DNA of 64,000 bases, from positions 1 to 64,000 of the forward strand of contig NZ_JQGK01000014.1 in NCBI RefSeq assembly GCF_000743525.1. Direction: 5' to 3'. Positions 1 to 10,102 of this stretch are shown here, piece after piece. The position numbers were made by a program, and so were the translations under genes. The stretch comes from Sulfurospirillum sp. SCADC (GTDB lineage Bacteria > Campylobacterota > Campylobacteria > Campylobacterales > Sulfurospirillaceae). Each line of letters starts with the position of its first letter. The first letter of the stretch is position 1. A model generated the notes under the pieces. It had not been told where the DNA came from, searched no databases, and was given only the letters and a program-made list of their open reading frames with translations.

Positions 1-49
1 CTTGTTTTTCAGGGTCGACTACTTATATCATTTGCAGAGGTGAATTTTA

Positions 50-1092
50 TTAGTTTAAAAGTTGTGGCATAATGGCAGAATGCCCATGATTAAAAGGAAG
101 CTGGTTGCGGTACTGTTGTGGTGACGTACCATTCCACTGTTTAAAACTTCGTGTGAAGCTGCTAAGATCATTGTAAGCCAAATAAAGAGCTACCGTTCCA
201 ATATCAATTGAAAAATTGTGCAGATAGTACAGTGCCAATTTTTTTCTCACATCTTCAAGTAATTTTGTATAGACACAGCCCTCTTCTTTGAGGTACATCT
301 GCAACCTACGCACCGTTACATGTAATAAACTTGCAAGGGTTTCGATAGAGACAGATTCATTGCCAAGACGCAGTAAAATCAGCTTTCTCACTTTACTATT
401 CCAGCTCTTATCATAAAAATTGTCAATGATCTTTTCTGCTTGGGATTCAAAGTATTTGAGCAATCCAGGGTAAGCATTTTTAAGAGGTAGCAAGAGCTCT
501 GCTTCTGTGAAAAACAGGGCATTATCGTACGCATTAAAATGTAAATTTTTTCCAAACAACCTCTCGTACTCTTGGATAATAGAGACTTTTGGGTATTGAA
601 AATGGGCAAATTTTGGAACAACGTCATTGAAAGTTGACGGATCAGTGTCATAATCGCGCTTAAATGGATTTCAACTTGATGTGTGGGCACGGGAATCAGA
701 GGATTATCCCCTACACTAAAGCGTAATTTGGTATACCCATTTTCGAGCATAAGCGAAAATTGAAGATTTTTGCCAATTAAAATTGAAAACGTGCATAATT
801 TTTTAAGCATCTCTTCGACATTGGCACTATTGGCAAGCATATAGCCAAGCAACCCCAACGATTCAGAAGATGAAGTCGCACCCAGATGCAACGCTAAACA
901 AGGATCTTTACAAATCTCTGCAGCCTTGTAAAATAAAGCTTTGACTTTGTCACTTTCAATATAACTGTTCTCTTCTAAAAAAATCTCAGCATTAATGCCT
1001 ATCTCGTCTAAAAGCACATCGGTATTGATCTGATACTGTGACCGCAAAACGCTTAAGATAAAGTGCAACGTTACCGCTGAAACATGCTCCAA
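50..1092 (-). pseudogene. AraC-family transcriptional regulator, frameshifted
   Basis: The gene reads from 1092 towards 50. The N-terminal part resembles the sensor domain of OruR/ArgR-like AraC regulators (LALHLGATSSSESLGLLGYM). The C-terminal part (about 559 to 50) has two helix-turn-helix motifs (SIETLASLLHVTVRRLQMYL and IGTVALYLAYNDLSSFTRSF) and the usual end FKQWNGTSPQQYR. The two halves lie in different frames. The second frame can be followed upstream as PKVSIIQEYERLFGKN, so homology continues across the break. A single lost base near 625-630, where the text runs from RQLS into NDVV, would explain it. There is no long homopolymer there, so phase variation looks unlikely. It is either a recent pseudogene or a sequencing error. 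It is divergent from cowN. Confidence 0.8.
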
Positions 1093-1223
1093 GAACGATC
1101 CTTTAGGCTAAAATAAGCTAGCAAAACAACTAAATTATACCGTTTACACCGCGAATCTTTCCCTTTTTTTGTCTAAATTTAACGCAATTTATCAAAAAAA
1201 AGACATCTTTTGTCAAACGCATA

Positions 1224-1241
1224 GAGGCAAACCTACGGCAT
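1224..1241 (+). promoter_or_regulatory. possible sigma-54 promoter of cowN
   Basis: GG at 1226-1227 and GC at 1238-1239 are separated by exactly ten bases, as in sigma-54 -24/-12 elements (core GGCA ... GGCAT). The position would give a leader of about 25-30 bases before the cowN start. Nitrogen-fixation genes are commonly sigma-54/NifA dependent. The -12 side is a weak match and I see no clear NifA upstream site (TGT-N10-ACA), so this is tentative. Confidence 0.4.
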
Positions 1242-1278
1242 AATCTTTTTAATTAAAAAAGTAGCTCAAGGAGAAACA

Positions 1279-1584
1279 ATGATCGAAAAAGTACGTGATC
1301 GCTATGTCACTTTTGCCAACATCGACTGTTATGAAAATGCTATCTTGGTTTTGGATGCGATGTATGAACTTTTTGCACTCTATCCAGAAGCAAAAAATGA
1401 GTTATGGGTGCGTTTTGAAACGTTGATTCCTCAAAATTATAAAGAGGTTTTTGCTAAGAAAGATTCCAAAGATATTTTGTACCATATCTGTTCGCATATC
1501 TTTTATCTCAGTACGCTTTTTGAAGAATATGAATTTGAAAAAGGGGTAATATTGATGGAACAAGCAGAGATGGAGTGCTGTTAA
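1279..1584 (+). CDS. cowN: N2-fixation sustaining protein CowN
   Basis: A 101-residue soluble protein with the CowN pattern: an N-terminal DRYVTFANIDCYENA block, a central ICSHIFYLSTLFEE block and the cysteine pair at the C-terminus (EMECC). CowN lets nitrogenase keep working in the presence of carbon monoxide. It is known from Rhodospirillum rubrum and other diazotrophs. The start is supported by AAGGAG at 1268-1273, five bases before the ATG. No nif gene is in the window, so a nif cluster elsewhere is expected. The convergent neighbour is a peroxide-detoxifying rubrerythrin, which would fit protection of oxygen-sensitive enzymes, but that link is an inference. Confidence 0.85.
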   Translation: MIEKVRDRYVTFANIDCYENAILVLDAMYELFALYPEAKNELWVRFETLIPQNYKEVFAKKDSKDILYHICSHIFYLSTLFEEYEFEKGVILMEQAEMECC

Positions 1585-1600
1585 AAAGCAATAAAAAAGG

Positions 1601-1628
1601 CAGAAACACCTTTGTGTGGGTGTTTCTG
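1601..1628 (-). terminator. hairpin terminator after desulforubrerythrin gene
   Basis: Inverted repeat CAGAAACACC / GGTGTTTCTG with an 8-base loop. On the minus strand it is followed by CCTTTTTTATT, a good U-tract for the rubrerythrin transcript. It lies between convergent genes and may also stop cowN transcripts. Confidence 0.8.
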
Positions 1629-1638
1629 TAGATTGACC

Positions 1639-2289
1639 TTAGATGCCCAAGTCTTGGCGTTTGAAATACTCTTGTCCCACTTTACACAATGGACACGCTT
1701 TGGGTGCTTTTTTACCACGATGAATATGTCCACACACTTCACAAACCCAAATCTCTTCTTCAGCATCTTCAAAGAAGCCATCTTCTTTCATTGCGTCTTG
1801 AAGGGCTTTGTATTCGCGTTCGTGCTCTACTTCTACTTTACCGATGGCATTAAAAAGACGTGCAAGCTCTTTGTGCCCCTCTTCCTCAGCGATTTTGGCA
1901 AACTCTGGGTACATGATGGTATGTTCGTAGTTTTCACCTGCCATCGCGCTGTCAAGGTTTTTCAAGGTAATCTCTGTCTCAGCGCCATCGACCAGTTTAT
2001 GGTACGCTTTAAACTCAGCTCTTGCATGCCATTTTTCATTTTCAGCCGCTTCTCTAAAGTGACGAGAGATCGCATGCCAACCCTCTTCCAAGGCAATGTC
2101 AGCAAAAAGGTCATATTTATTGCGCGCTTGAGATTCACCGGCAAAGGCTTTCATCAAATTGACTGCTGTTAAGTCTTCGGTGATGCACGCCATCTCTTGA
2201 CCACAACAGGTCAGTTTACCGCCACCCACATTTTGAACTTCCACTTCATTCCCGCATTTACTGCATTTGTATGTCTCGTACTGTCTCAT
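1639..2289 (-). CDS. desulforubrerythrin (non-haem di-iron peroxidase)
   Basis: 216 residues in three parts. An N-terminal desulforedoxin-like Fe(Cys)4 knot (CSKCG ... LTCCGQE, residues ~8-30). A ferritin-like di-iron four-helix domain with [22 protein letters not shown] and the second ExxH set [10 protein letters not shown]-terminal rubredoxin knot ([10 protein letters not shown] ... CPLC). This order matches the desulforubrerythrin described from Campylobacter jejuni, a cytoplasmic NAD(P)H-linked hydrogen peroxide reductase in microaerophiles. A good SD (AAAGGAG) lies upstream of the start in the minus-strand leader. It is transcribed alone and ends at the hairpin at 1601-1628. Confidence 0.9.
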   Translation of the reverse strand: MRQYETYKCSKCGNEVEVQNVGGGKLTCCGQEMACITEDLTAVNLMKAFAGESQARNKYDLFADIALEEGWHAISRHFREAAENEKWHARAEFKAYHKLVDGAETEITLKNLDSAMAGENYEHTIMYPEFAKIAEEEGHKELARLFNAIGKVEVEHEREYKALQDAMKEDGFFEDAEEEIWVCEVCGHIHRGKKAPKACPLCKVGQEYFKRQDLGI

Positions 2290-2371
2290 TCTTACTCCTT
2301 TAAAGTTATAGTGACATTTTAATCTAGTTTTACTTAAATAGTAATAAATTGCAATTAATAATTTTTATTAT

Positions 2372-2965
2372 CTACAGAATTCCTTTTTTACTGAAAAAAT
2401 CTTCAATGACTTTAGGGGCAAACGCTTTGTCGTACATGTAAAGTTCTTGCCACGTTTTGCCTTCTAAAAAACTCTTTGTTCCAATGTCATATTTTGCTTT
2501 GACCTGTTGGACAAACTCTAAGACAGCACTAAACAAAAGTGCGTACTGTGCGGCGGTAAATTTTTTGAGAAGATCAAACAAGCGGTAATAATTGACCATC
2601 TTTTTACTCGACTCTTCCCCCATGCGAAGCGACCAAATGCGTCCAGCAAACTCATGTTGGTACTCAACGCCTGTGCGAATCTGCAAGGAAAACTCTCTTA
2701 GTCCTTGTAAAAATGTCTCTTTGGGTAAAAAATCGGTGGTATTGTGGAAAAAAAGATAGACACTAAACAAAAAAAGATCTTCAACGCAAGGCGCATACGC
2801 TTTAATCTCTGCATACGTCTCTTGTTCAACACTCAGCTGCATTCGAAGATACGCCAGATGCTTAACGCGCCAGTTATCTTTTTGCTCTGCCCTCTTCTGC
2901 CACTCAATCAATGTAGGTCTCGGTATATCGTAACGCTCAACTAAAGGCTTGTAAGATGTCTGCAT
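2372..2965 (-). CDS. conserved hypothetical protein with N-terminal HTH-like segment
   Basis: 197 residues that I cannot assign to a named family. The first 25 residues (YKPLVERYDIPRPTLIEWQKR) look like a helix-turn-helix of the kind that pairs with a Trp-containing recognition helix. The rest is mostly alpha-helical and rich in aromatic residues (FLFSVYLFFHN, MVNYYRLFDLLKKFTAAQYALLF), with no transmembrane segment or signal peptide. It might be a small regulator with a helical ligand-binding domain. Its neighbours on both sides are separated by hairpins or promoter-sized gaps, so it is probably monocistronic. Confidence 0.6.
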   Translation of the reverse strand: MQTSYKPLVERYDIPRPTLIEWQKRAEQKDNWRVKHLAYLRMQLSVEQETYAEIKAYAPCVEDLFLFSVYLFFHNTTDFLPKETFLQGLREFSLQIRTGVEYQHEFAGRIWSLRMGEESSKKMVNYYRLFDLLKKFTAAQYALLFSAVLEFVQQVKAKYDIGTKSFLEGKTWQELYMYDKAFAPKVIEDFFSKKGIL

Positions 2966-3054
2966 CGCTTACTCCCAAGTCAGAATGGACTATTCTATTA
3001 CTTTTTGTGAAATATTTCAATACTTAGGGTTTATTTGAAAAGAAGAGAGGAAAA

Positions 3055-3095
3055 ATGTATACCATTTGTTAATGATAAAAACAAATGGTATACAT
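3055..3095 (-). terminator. strong terminator after the ubiD-hemC operon
   Basis: Perfect 16-base inverted repeat (arms ATGTATACCATTTGTT and its complement) with a 9-base loop. On the minus strand it is followed by TTTTTCCTC, the downstream U-tract. It closes the long minus-strand operon that ends with ubiD at 3106. Confidence 0.85.
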
Positions 3096-3105
3096 AAAAA
3101 AGAGA

Positions 3106-4914
3106 TTAGATATGGAAGTGTTTTAAAAATGCTGGGTTCTTCTCAACCAAACCAAGCTCTATCAAGCGCTTTATCGTTTTTTGATCGCAGTCGGTGTCTT
3201 TGGGCCACTCTCTGGTGTAGCCATCAAGATCATTTTTAGTCGTCGCATCAATGCCAATGAACTCCTCTTCGACAAAAATGTCGCGAAGTGCATCGATGTT
3301 ATTGACCACGCGCCAGATCAACATATAGGCATTATCCACGCTATTGCCCTGCGTATCGACAACGATCAAAAGCTTCATATGCTCTTTTAAAGGTTTGAGT
3401 GCTTCATACACCTCTTTGCCTGCCCTCTTCTTGTCGATGGTCATAACGGTAATCGGTGTTTTTGTTTCTGTTTTATACTGTTTAAGCACAGAAACTTCAG
3501 GAACCAAGGTCGTGACTTTAAACAGAAGATCTCTATCGCTCAAAATGATTTTAGAAGGTGTATCAATCACACTACCCGTACAATCAACACCTAATTTTCC
3601 ACCAAACAGCGCATTTGGAGAAGCGTGATCAAGGGCGTCGCACACACCTTCGCTAATGAGCAAACGTTTCGCACTGACACGATTTAAGATGTAATCACTC
3701 AAAGGCTCGTAATCATCTAAGTCAGGAGCATTTTCATCGACAAAAATGGCGTGTTTAACAAAACTCATCTGTCCTACACCCCAAAATGCGTGCATAAACT
3801 GTTTTGCATGTCCAGGATAGAGCACATTCATCTTGGCTAAAATAAAGTTATGAAACACGCCATTTTCAGGCATGTTGTAATCAATGAGATCAGGAGCTGT
3901 CGTTTTGAGAAGCGGTAAAAAAATGCGCTCCGTCGCCCAGCCCATATATTTATCTTCCAAAGGAGGTTTTCCCACAACGGTCGCTTGATAAACAGGTTTT
4001 TCTTTACATGTAATGCAGGTCACATCCATCACCGGATATGGCTCTTTAAGCGTGTAATAGCCTGTATGATCGCCAAAAGGCCCTTCGATTTCCATTTGAG
4101 AAGGATCAACCCAACCTTCGATGACGATATCCACATCTTCAGGCACATAAATAGGATTGGTCAGTGATTTCACCAAACGAGCACTTTTATCTTTGATAAA
4201 ACCATACAACAAAAGCTCAAACATACCAATCGGCATCGGCGCTTGTCCACACCAAATATAAAGAGGATCACCACCAATTCCAATGCTCACAGGCATTTTT
4301 TTACCCGCTTTTTGGTACTCATGAAAGAAATGTGCGCTGTCTTTATGAATCTGCCAGTGCATGCCCAAACGGTTTTTATCGTAAACTTGCAAGCGGTACA
4401 TGCCTAGATTTTGTTTCGTCCCATCCAAACTTTGTGTGTAAACCTGCCCCATCGTGATAAACGGACCACCGTCTTCACTCCATGTGGTTAAAATAGGGAA
4501 ATCATAGAGATTGGGCTCGTCATACACTTTTGTTTGACAAACACCCTTGCCTTTCAGTCGTTTTGGAAGCGCATTTTTAAGGTTAAACAGTGTTCCAAGC
4601 ATGCCCATTTTATCCATAAACGATGTGGGTGGTTTCATGTGCATGAGTGCTTCGATCTGCTTAGCTACGACGTTAGGATTTTTACCAAAAATAAGCTCAG
4701 TCGCTTTAGTCGATCCAAACACATTCATCAGCACTGGCATATCGAACGATTTTCCCAATCTTTTGCTCACAGGTTTGGTAAATAAAAGCGCTTTGGAGTC
4801 CTCTTTTTTGACTTCGATGTAAGCCAAATGGGGGATTTCTAGGTCAATATCAAGCTCCGTATCGATGACATGTAAAAGGTTATTTTTGCGTAAAAGCTCA
4901 ATGATTCGCTGCAT
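3106..4914 (-). CDS. menaquinone biosynthesis decarboxylase, UbiD family
   Basis: 602 residues, full-length UbiD-type prenylated-FMN decarboxylase. Family blocks are visible: PVLMNVFGSTKATELIFG, GGPFITMGQVYTQ, RLGMHWQIHKDSAHFF, SIGIGGDPLYIWCGQAPMPIG, EGPFGDHTGYY (flavin/metal site region) and the C-terminal REWPKDTDCD. In Campylobacterota, which make menaquinone by the futalosine route, this family member is taken to decarboxylate dihydroxynaphthoate (MqnL-type) because ubiquinone is absent. It is last in the operon, ten bases after hemC. It carries one TTACATGTAA copy, read as ITCK. Confidence 0.9.
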   Translation of the reverse strand: MQRIIELLRKNNLLHVIDTELDIDLEIPHLAYIEVKKEDSKALLFTKPVSKRLGKSFDMPVLMNVFGSTKATELIFGKNPNVVAKQIEALMHMKPPTSFMDKMGMLGTLFNLKNALPKRLKGKGVCQTKVYDEPNLYDFPILTTWSEDGGPFITMGQVYTQSLDGTKQNLGMYRLQVYDKNRLGMHWQIHKDSAHFFHEYQKAGKKMPVSIGIGGDPLYIWCGQAPMPIGMFELLLYGFIKDKSARLVKSLTNPIYVPEDVDIVIEGWVDPSQMEIEGPFGDHTGYYTLKEPYPVMDVTCITCKEKPVYQATVVGKPPLEDKYMGWATERIFLPLLKTTAPDLIDYNMPENGVFHNFILAKMNVLYPGHAKQFMHAFWGVGQMSFVKHAIFVDENAPDLDDYEPLSDYILNRVSAKRLLISEGVCDALDHASPNALFGGKLGVDCTGSVIDTPSKIILSDRDLLFKVTTLVPEVSVLKQYKTETKTPITVMTIDKKRAGKEVYEALKPLKEHMKLLIVVDTQGNSVDNAYMLIWRVVNNIDALRDIFVEEEFIGIDATTKNDLDGYTREWPKDTDCDQKTIKRLIELGLVEKNPAFLKHFHI

Positions 4915-4923
4915 GGTTAGCCT

Positions 4924-5868
4924 TTAAAAAATTTCGTTGAGCGCGATCTTTTCCGCACGTTCCAAGAGCGCTTTTGCTCCTCTATCAAGGACTTTTTGTG
5001 CCAATGCTTTACCCACACTTGCATACTCCGCTCGTGTGGTGGTTATCGCTTCGCTGAGCATTTCAGAGCCATCGGGAAGCCCTAGAATTGCTTTTACATG
5101 TAAAGCATCGCCACGCAATTCTGCGTTCACCCCAATAGGCACTTGGCAACCGCCTTCAAGGATGGTCACAAAGTCGCGCTCAACGCGTGTTTCGATGATG
5201 GCATCTGCATCATTCAGCACGGAGACCAAACGTTCAACCTCGGCATCGCAGACAATTTCAATCCCAAGCGCTGCTTGCCCCGAAGCAGGGATCATCACCT
5301 CTTTAGAAATCGGTGTAAAATAGGTCACTTCTGCGCTCAGCCCCAAACGGTTTATGCCAGCACTCGCTAAAATGATCGCATCAAATTCGCCCTCTTTAAG
5401 CTTTCGAATGCGCGTATTGACATTGCCTCTAAGATTTTTGATCACAAAATCAGGACGTAGTTTTAAAAGCTGCATGCGACGTCTCAAACTCGTTGTTCCC
5501 ACAACTGCTCCATGAGGAAGCGCTTCTAATGAAGCGTATTTTTCAGAAAGCATCGCATCACGCACATCTTCGCGCTTCGTGATGACACCGAGCTTCAAAC
5601 CCTTAGGGAACTCCATAGGCACATCTTTTAAACTGTGCACAGCAATGTGTGCTTCACCACGAAGCATCGCCTCTTCAAGCTCTTTCGTGAAAAGCCCTTT
5701 GCCACCAATTTTGGCTAAAGCGACATCCAAAATTTTATCGCCTTTGGTCATCATGACAGAGAGTTCAACTTCAAGACCAAGATGCGCTTTTTCAAGCTCC
5801 GCTTTGACAAATTCAGACTGCCAAAGGGCCAATTTACTTCCACGGGTTGCAATAATGAGTTTTTTCAT
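4924..5868 (-). CDS. hemC: hydroxymethylbilane synthase (porphobilinogen deaminase)
   Basis: 314 residues, the usual size. It joins four porphobilinogens into hydroxymethylbilane in haem synthesis. Visible marks are the start [14 protein letters not shown], the substrate and cofactor region [11 protein letters not shown], the arginine block LRRRMQL and [12 protein letters not shown], and EGGCQVPIG with the cysteine that carries the dipyrromethane cofactor (around residue 240). It overlaps the upstream dsb-like gene by four bases. With hemA in the same operon it gives two early haem steps in one transcript. An iterated palindrome is read as LHVK near residue 260. Confidence 0.96.
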   Translation of the reverse strand: MKKLIIATRGSKLALWQSEFVKAELEKAHLGLEVELSVMMTKGDKILDVALAKIGGKGLFTKELEEAMLRGEAHIAVHSLKDVPMEFPKGLKLGVITKREDVRDAMLSEKYASLEALPHGAVVGTTSLRRRMQLLKLRPDFVIKNLRGNVNTRIRKLKEGEFDAIILASAGINRLGLSAEVTYFTPISKEVMIPASGQAALGIEIVCDAEVERLVSVLNDADAIIETRVERDFVTILEGGCQVPIGVNAELRGDALHVKAILGLPDGSEMLSEAITTTRAEYASVGKALAQKVLDRGAKALLERAEKIALNEIF

Positions 5869-6725
5869 TTAGACTCTTTTATAAATTTTCTATAGCTTCG
5901 TTTTGTATCGTCTTTTTTACCATCCAGATAGATCGTCGGCGTGCCATTGACCATGAGTGCTGCGGCAAGCGCTTGGTCTTGCGTGAGTTTTTGCACAATA
6001 TGCGCTTGATTGATCTGATCAACGGTAAAATTTTTATTTAACGCTGTGTTGAAAAGCTCTAAAATTGCCTTTTCATCGCTGATTTTTATATCAAAAAACT
6101 CTTTGTATACTTTCTTGACAATCGCTTTATCGCCCTGCTCTTCGGCTAAGATCATCGCTTTTACCAATGTAGGTGATGCTGGGTGAATCGAGAGAGGAAA
6201 ATGGTAGTAAAAGAGCGCAAACGTTTGCGGATTGGCTTCCACATCGGCTATCACTTCGGGTAAAAAGTCCATGCAAAAAGGACAGAGTGGATCGCTAAAG
6301 ACAACGAGTTTATGCGGTGCATTCAGATTTCCAGCTAAAAGATGCTCTTTGGTGTACGCGGAGGCATCTACATCGAGCGAATAGCTCTCTTTAATGCTTC
6401 GACCACTGGTAAGATCAGCAAAATCTTTACTCAGAATCTTACCATCGGTAAAGACAACGTCATTGACGGAGAGTTTTTTACCCTCTTGCTTGGTCAGCTT
6501 AAGATCAATGCGCACAAAATAGACCATCCATTCGGGCATCTCTCTCATCGCCTCTTTTTTGAGAATCACCACTTTATCAAAGGTGTAATTTTCATTGGGA
6601 GCAATGGCTTTTTGCAAAAATGTCGTTACTTTGGCATCCAGTTCTGGGGTAGACGCTGCTGCGAAAAGCGTGCTACTGCTTAAGGTGATGATTGTCGTCA
6701 ATAATTTCAACATCAATGATCTCAT
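5865..6725 (-). CDS. DsbA/DsbG-like periplasmic thiol:disulfide protein
   Basis: 286 residues. An N-terminal signal peptide ([21 protein letters not shown]) exports it. A thioredoxin-fold domain follows from about residue 135 with the active-site motif CPFC ([15 protein letters not shown]) and a cis-proline segment near [10 protein letters not shown]. The N-terminal ~110 residues would form the dimerisation part seen in DsbC/DsbG/ScsC-like isomerases. The start at 6725 is supported by GGAG six bases upstream. The gene overlaps the end of fxsA by about 50 bases, an unusually long overlap. The substrate is unknown. Confidence 0.85.
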   Translation of the reverse strand: MRSLMLKLLTTIITLSSSTLFAAASTPELDAKVTTFLQKAIAPNENYTFDKVVILKKEAMREMPEWMVYFVRIDLKLTKQEGKKLSVNDVVFTDGKILSKDFADLTSGRSIKESYSLDVDASAYTKEHLLAGNLNAPHKLVVFSDPLCPFCMDFLPEVIADVEANPQTFALFYYHFPLSIHPASPTLVKAMILAEEQGDKAIVKKVYKEFFDIKISDEKAILELFNTALNKNFTVDQINQAHIVQKLTQDQALAAALMVNGTPTIYLDGKKDDTKRSYRKFIKESK

Positions 6726-7101
6726 CGTGATCTCCTTGTTTAAAATGCGTTGTTGTGGGGGTTTCGTCTTTTACATGTAAGAATTTTGAAACGATTAAAG
6801 TCACCAATGAGCTAAACTGCAACAGTAAACCTATGATGTCACCTAAGAAACCGGGTAATATCAACAAAATGGCGCCTACAATCGCCCAAAGATTGAGTCT
6901 TTGAAACGATGAAGGGCTGATTTCACCTTGCATCAAGGCAGTGAGATTTTGCATCAGTGTCAAGCGGAAATTGGCAAGCAAAATCCCACCTAAAAGGGCT
7001 GAGATAACAAGTTCACCAAACGTTGCCATCACCCCAATCTCAGAAGCAATATTTAAAGAGACCATCACTTCCAAAAAGAGATAGATCAGAAAATACTTCA
7101 C
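6673..7101 (-). CDS. fxsA: FxsA family membrane protein
   Basis: 142 residues. The N-terminal half shows the FxsA pattern with two to three hydrophobic segments ([63 protein letters not shown]). The PGFLGDIIG loop is characteristic. FxsA is an inner-membrane protein linked in E. coli to F-plasmid exclusion of phage T7, but its normal role is unknown. The C-terminal 35 residues are acidic and hydrophilic. It overlaps proS by four bases (ATGA) and the following dsb-like gene by about 50, so translation is probably coupled. One TTACATGTAA copy is read as LHVK. Confidence 0.9.
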   Translation of the reverse strand: MKYFLIYLFLEVMVSLNIASEIGVMATFGELVISALLGGILLANFRLTLMQNLTALMQGEISPSSFQRLNLWAIVGAILLILPGFLGDIIGLLLQFSSLVTLIVSKFLHVKDETPTTTHFKQGDHDEIIDVEIIDDNHHLKQ

Positions 7102-8801
7102 GCTAAAAGCTCCCTTAGTATAGCAAGAGCATCTTCTTTTTTGACAACCATTTTCTCCAAAGTTTTTCGCTCAACAATCTCAACAAACCCCTCTTCAAGC
7201 TCTTTACCAACGATCAGTGCGTACGGAAGTCCAATGAGTTCATAATCTTTCATTTTAAAACCAAAACGCTCATTGCGATCGTCCAAAAGGACATTCAAGC
7301 GCTCAGCTTTTAAAGCAGTGTAAATTTTTTCTGCATATCCACTTTGCGCCTCATCTTTACCATTAGAGACAATGATATCCAAAAGATACGGAGCGGTTTG
7401 CTTGTTCCAAATGCACCCTTTTTCATCATGGCTTGCTTCGATCATAACAGCCACCAAACGACTCACACCCACACCATAGCAGCCCATAAAGAAAGGTTGT
7501 GCTTTGCCATTTTTATCTAAGAAGGTTGCGCCCATCGCTTTTGCGTATTTTTGTCCGAGTTGGAAGATGTGCCCGACTTCAATGCCTTTGGTCACTCCAA
7601 GCTCCCCACCGCAACATGCACAACGATCACCTGCTTTGACACTAACTAAGTCTTTGTAACGATCTTCATTGAAGTTAAACATGGAGACACCCACCATGTG
7701 GAAGTCTGTTTCATTCGCACCGCAGATAAGATTCTTCGCCTCTTTAAGCTCTAAATCTATGTAAAATTTTACACATTCTAGTCCAATCGGTCCGATAAAG
7801 CCTGCTTTGAGCCCAGCTTTTTCAACATCCTCTAAAGAAGCATCTAAAAGATCCAGAGCACAACACGCATTTTGTGCTTTAGTCTCTTGCAGTTCATCAT
7901 TGCCGCGTACAAAGAAAACAACCACCTCTTCTTTATCGACATAAACAGCTTTTTTAACGACGGCTTTAATGCTGTAAAAAGGATCCACTTTGAAAAAGTT
8001 ACAGACATCCTCAATGGTTTTCATATCGGGAGTTTTGAATTTGGAAAGATTGGCTTCAGGCGCTTCTGCGCTCGTCGTTTTAGGAGAGCGTTTTGCCGCT
8101 TCAATGTTCGCAGCATACGAGCATTGTTGACACACAACGATGTCATCTTCCCCGTTTTGTGCGAGCACCATAAACTCTTTACTACCACTGCCACCAATGG
8201 CGCCACTGTCTGCCTCAACGGCTCTAAAATCAAGTCCTAAGCGTGTAAAGATTTTGGTGTAGGTTTTCTCCATCACATCAAACTCTTTTTTCATACACGC
8301 TTCATCTTCATGGAAGCTGTAACCATCTTTCATCGTGAATTCGCGACCTCGAAGCAGTCCAAAGCGAGGACGCGCTTCATCGCGGAATTTTGTCGTAATT
8401 TGATAAAGATGCAGTGGCAGCTGTTTGTAGCTGTTGATGCGGTTGCGAACGATGTCTACGACAACCTCTTCATGGGTAGGGCCTAGTACAAATTCGTTCT
8501 CTTTTCGATCTTTAAAGCGACACAACTCTTTGCCAAACACATCGTAACGACCACTTTGTTTCCAAAGTTCCGCAGGGGTAACCACATCCATCTGAATCTC
8601 TTGGGCACCGGTTTCATCCATCTCTTCTTTAACGACATTTTTGATTTTGTCAAAAACGATTTTTCCCATTGGCAAAAAGTTATACAGTCCACTTCCTACT
8701 TGTGAGATAAAACCGCCACGCACCAAGAATTGATGGCTTGGAAGTGTTGCATCTTTGGGTGCATCCTTCGTTGTTGGTGCATACAGTTTTGAAAATCTCA
8801 T
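7098..8801 (-). CDS. proS: prolyl-tRNA synthetase
   Basis: 567 residues, the bacterial (ProS type 1) architecture with an editing insertion. Class II motifs are visible: motif 2 [24 protein letters not shown], the proline pocket region [11 protein letters not shown], and motif 3 in [16 protein letters not shown]. The INS editing domain lies at about residues 230-385 and the anticodon-binding domain is at the C-terminus (DIIVSNG ... [22 protein letters not shown]). It sits between hemA and fxsA with four-base overlaps on both sides. There is no iterated palindrome in this well-conserved gene. Confidence 0.97.
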   Translation of the reverse strand: MRFSKLYAPTTKDAPKDATLPSHQFLVRGGFISQVGSGLYNFLPMGKIVFDKIKNVVKEEMDETGAQEIQMDVVTPAELWKQSGRYDVFGKELCRFKDRKENEFVLGPTHEEVVVDIVRNRINSYKQLPLHLYQITTKFRDEARPRFGLLRGREFTMKDGYSFHEDEACMKKEFDVMEKTYTKIFTRLGLDFRAVEADSGAIGGSGSKEFMVLAQNGEDDIVVCQQCSYAANIEAAKRSPKTTSAEAPEANLSKFKTPDMKTIEDVCNFFKVDPFYSIKAVVKKAVYVDKEEVVVFFVRGNDELQETKAQNACCALDLLDASLEDVEKAGLKAGFIGPIGLECVKFYIDLELKEAKNLICGANETDFHMVGVSMFNFNEDRYKDLVSVKAGDRCACCGGELGVTKGIEVGHIFQLGQKYAKAMGATFLDKNGKAQPFFMGCYGVGVSRLVAVMIEASHDEKGCIWNKQTAPYLLDIIVSNGKDEAQSGYAEKIYTALKAERLNVLLDDRNERFGFKMKDYELIGLPYALIVGKELEEGFVEIVERKTLEKMVVKKEDALAILRELLA

Positions 8802-10102
8802 TTTATTCCCCCCATTTGGTATTCACATTTGTATAAATTCATACGTTTTGTTTGGTCTTCATTGATATTAAAAATATATTGAACCGCTTGCACGATCGTG
8901 TCAGCTTCTGGTTTTTCAGCGACCTCTTTAAGGTTTTTAGTAGCGGAGTGTAAAAAAGAGTTAAAGGCATGGTGCAGTACTTTGGAGACTTGATCGTGCA
9001 ATTCTTCAGGAATATACCCTTTTTTGACCGCTTTTTCGAGCTCCTGCAACGAACACTCTTTCGCATGATCGCGAATCTCTTTGATGATCGGATCGACGCA
9101 CATGCTCTGCAACCATTTAAAAAATTCCATGGTGGCTCGACCCACGATGGAGTACGCGATTTTAGCTTGTTCTTCACGAAGAGACATATTGCGATTGACA
9201 ATCTCTTCTAGATCATCCACGGCATAAACATGCAAATTTGCATGCTCCTTAATATCAATATCTCGAGGAACCGCGATGTCGAACCAATAACGTGAAAACT
9301 CTTTCTCTTCGACCATGTCATCGCTAATCACACTGTGAGGCGCACCCGTTGCGGTAAAGACAAGGCGGTAACGGTTGATAAATTCTGTAAGCTTTGAATA
9401 CGGTGCTGTGGTTGCAAGCTCTCCAAGTTCTGCCGCCAAAGCTTGGGCATGCTCAAGATTGCGGTTGATGATAATGACATTGACCCCATTGGCGATCAGA
9501 TGCTTAGCCGCTAGCTGACTCATCTCACCTGCACCTACAACCAACGCACTGAGTCCGCCAATGCTGCCTAGAAGATCTTTGGCTTTATTGACCGCAACAC
9601 TGGAAACGGAGACGGGGCTTTTGGAAATGTCGGTGCGGCTTCGCACTTCTGCGGCACAGCGAAAAGCATGGTGCATCGCACGTCCTAGTTTCTGTCCACA
9701 GTAGTTATTTTCAAAGGCAAATTTAAACGCCTCTTTGAGTTGCCCCGCGATTTGCGTCTCACCTATGACCAGACTGTCCAAGGAAGCGCACACCGTAAAC
9801 AGATGGTGAATGGCGCCATTGTCTTCATAAATATCCGCATGTTCTTCTAACGCTTCACGCGAAACATTGGCAACATGGCTTAAAAGATCAAATGAATCGC
9901 CCAAAGCTGATTGGCAATCTGTGACGCTGGTGATGATCTCCACACGATTACATGTAGAAAGTAAAATCACTTCATTCACCGCAGCACAGCCGATCAACGT
10001 TCCCATAAAATGGCGGCATTTTTCTTCTGAATTAAACGCTAATTTTTCACGAATGCTAATATCTGTGTTTTTGTGTGTAAAACTCATCGTAAGATAGTGC
10101 AT
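8798..10102 (-). CDS. hemA: glutamyl-tRNA reductase
   Basis: 434 residues. It reduces glutamyl-tRNA to glutamate-1-semialdehyde, the first committed step of C5-pathway haem synthesis. The catalytic cysteine is in [10 protein letters not shown] (near residue 50). Other blocks are [28 protein letters not shown], the NADPH-binding [17 protein letters not shown] and [13 protein letters not shown]-terminal dimerisation helix follows. It overlaps ispB by one base upstream and proS by four bases downstream. Confidence 0.97.
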   Translation of the reverse strand: MHYLTMSFTHKNTDISIREKLAFNSEEKCRHFMGTLIGCAAVNEVILLSTCNRVEIITSVTDCQSALGDSFDLLSHVANVSREALEEHADIYEDNGAIHHLFTVCASLDSLVIGETQIAGQLKEAFKFAFENNYCGQKLGRAMHHAFRCAAEVRSRTDISKSPVSVSSVAVNKAKDLLGSIGGLSALVVGAGEMSQLAAKHLIANGVNVIIINRNLEHAQALAAELGELATTAPYSKLTEFINRYRLVFTATGAPHSVISDDMVEEKEFSRYWFDIAVPRDIDIKEHANLHVYAVDDLEEIVNRNMSLREEQAKIAYSIVGRATMEFFKWLQSMCVDPIIKEIRDHAKECSLQELEKAVKKGYIPEELHDQVSKVLHHAFNSFLHSATKNLKEVAEKPEADTIVQAVQYIFNINEDQTKRMNLYKCEYQMGGIK

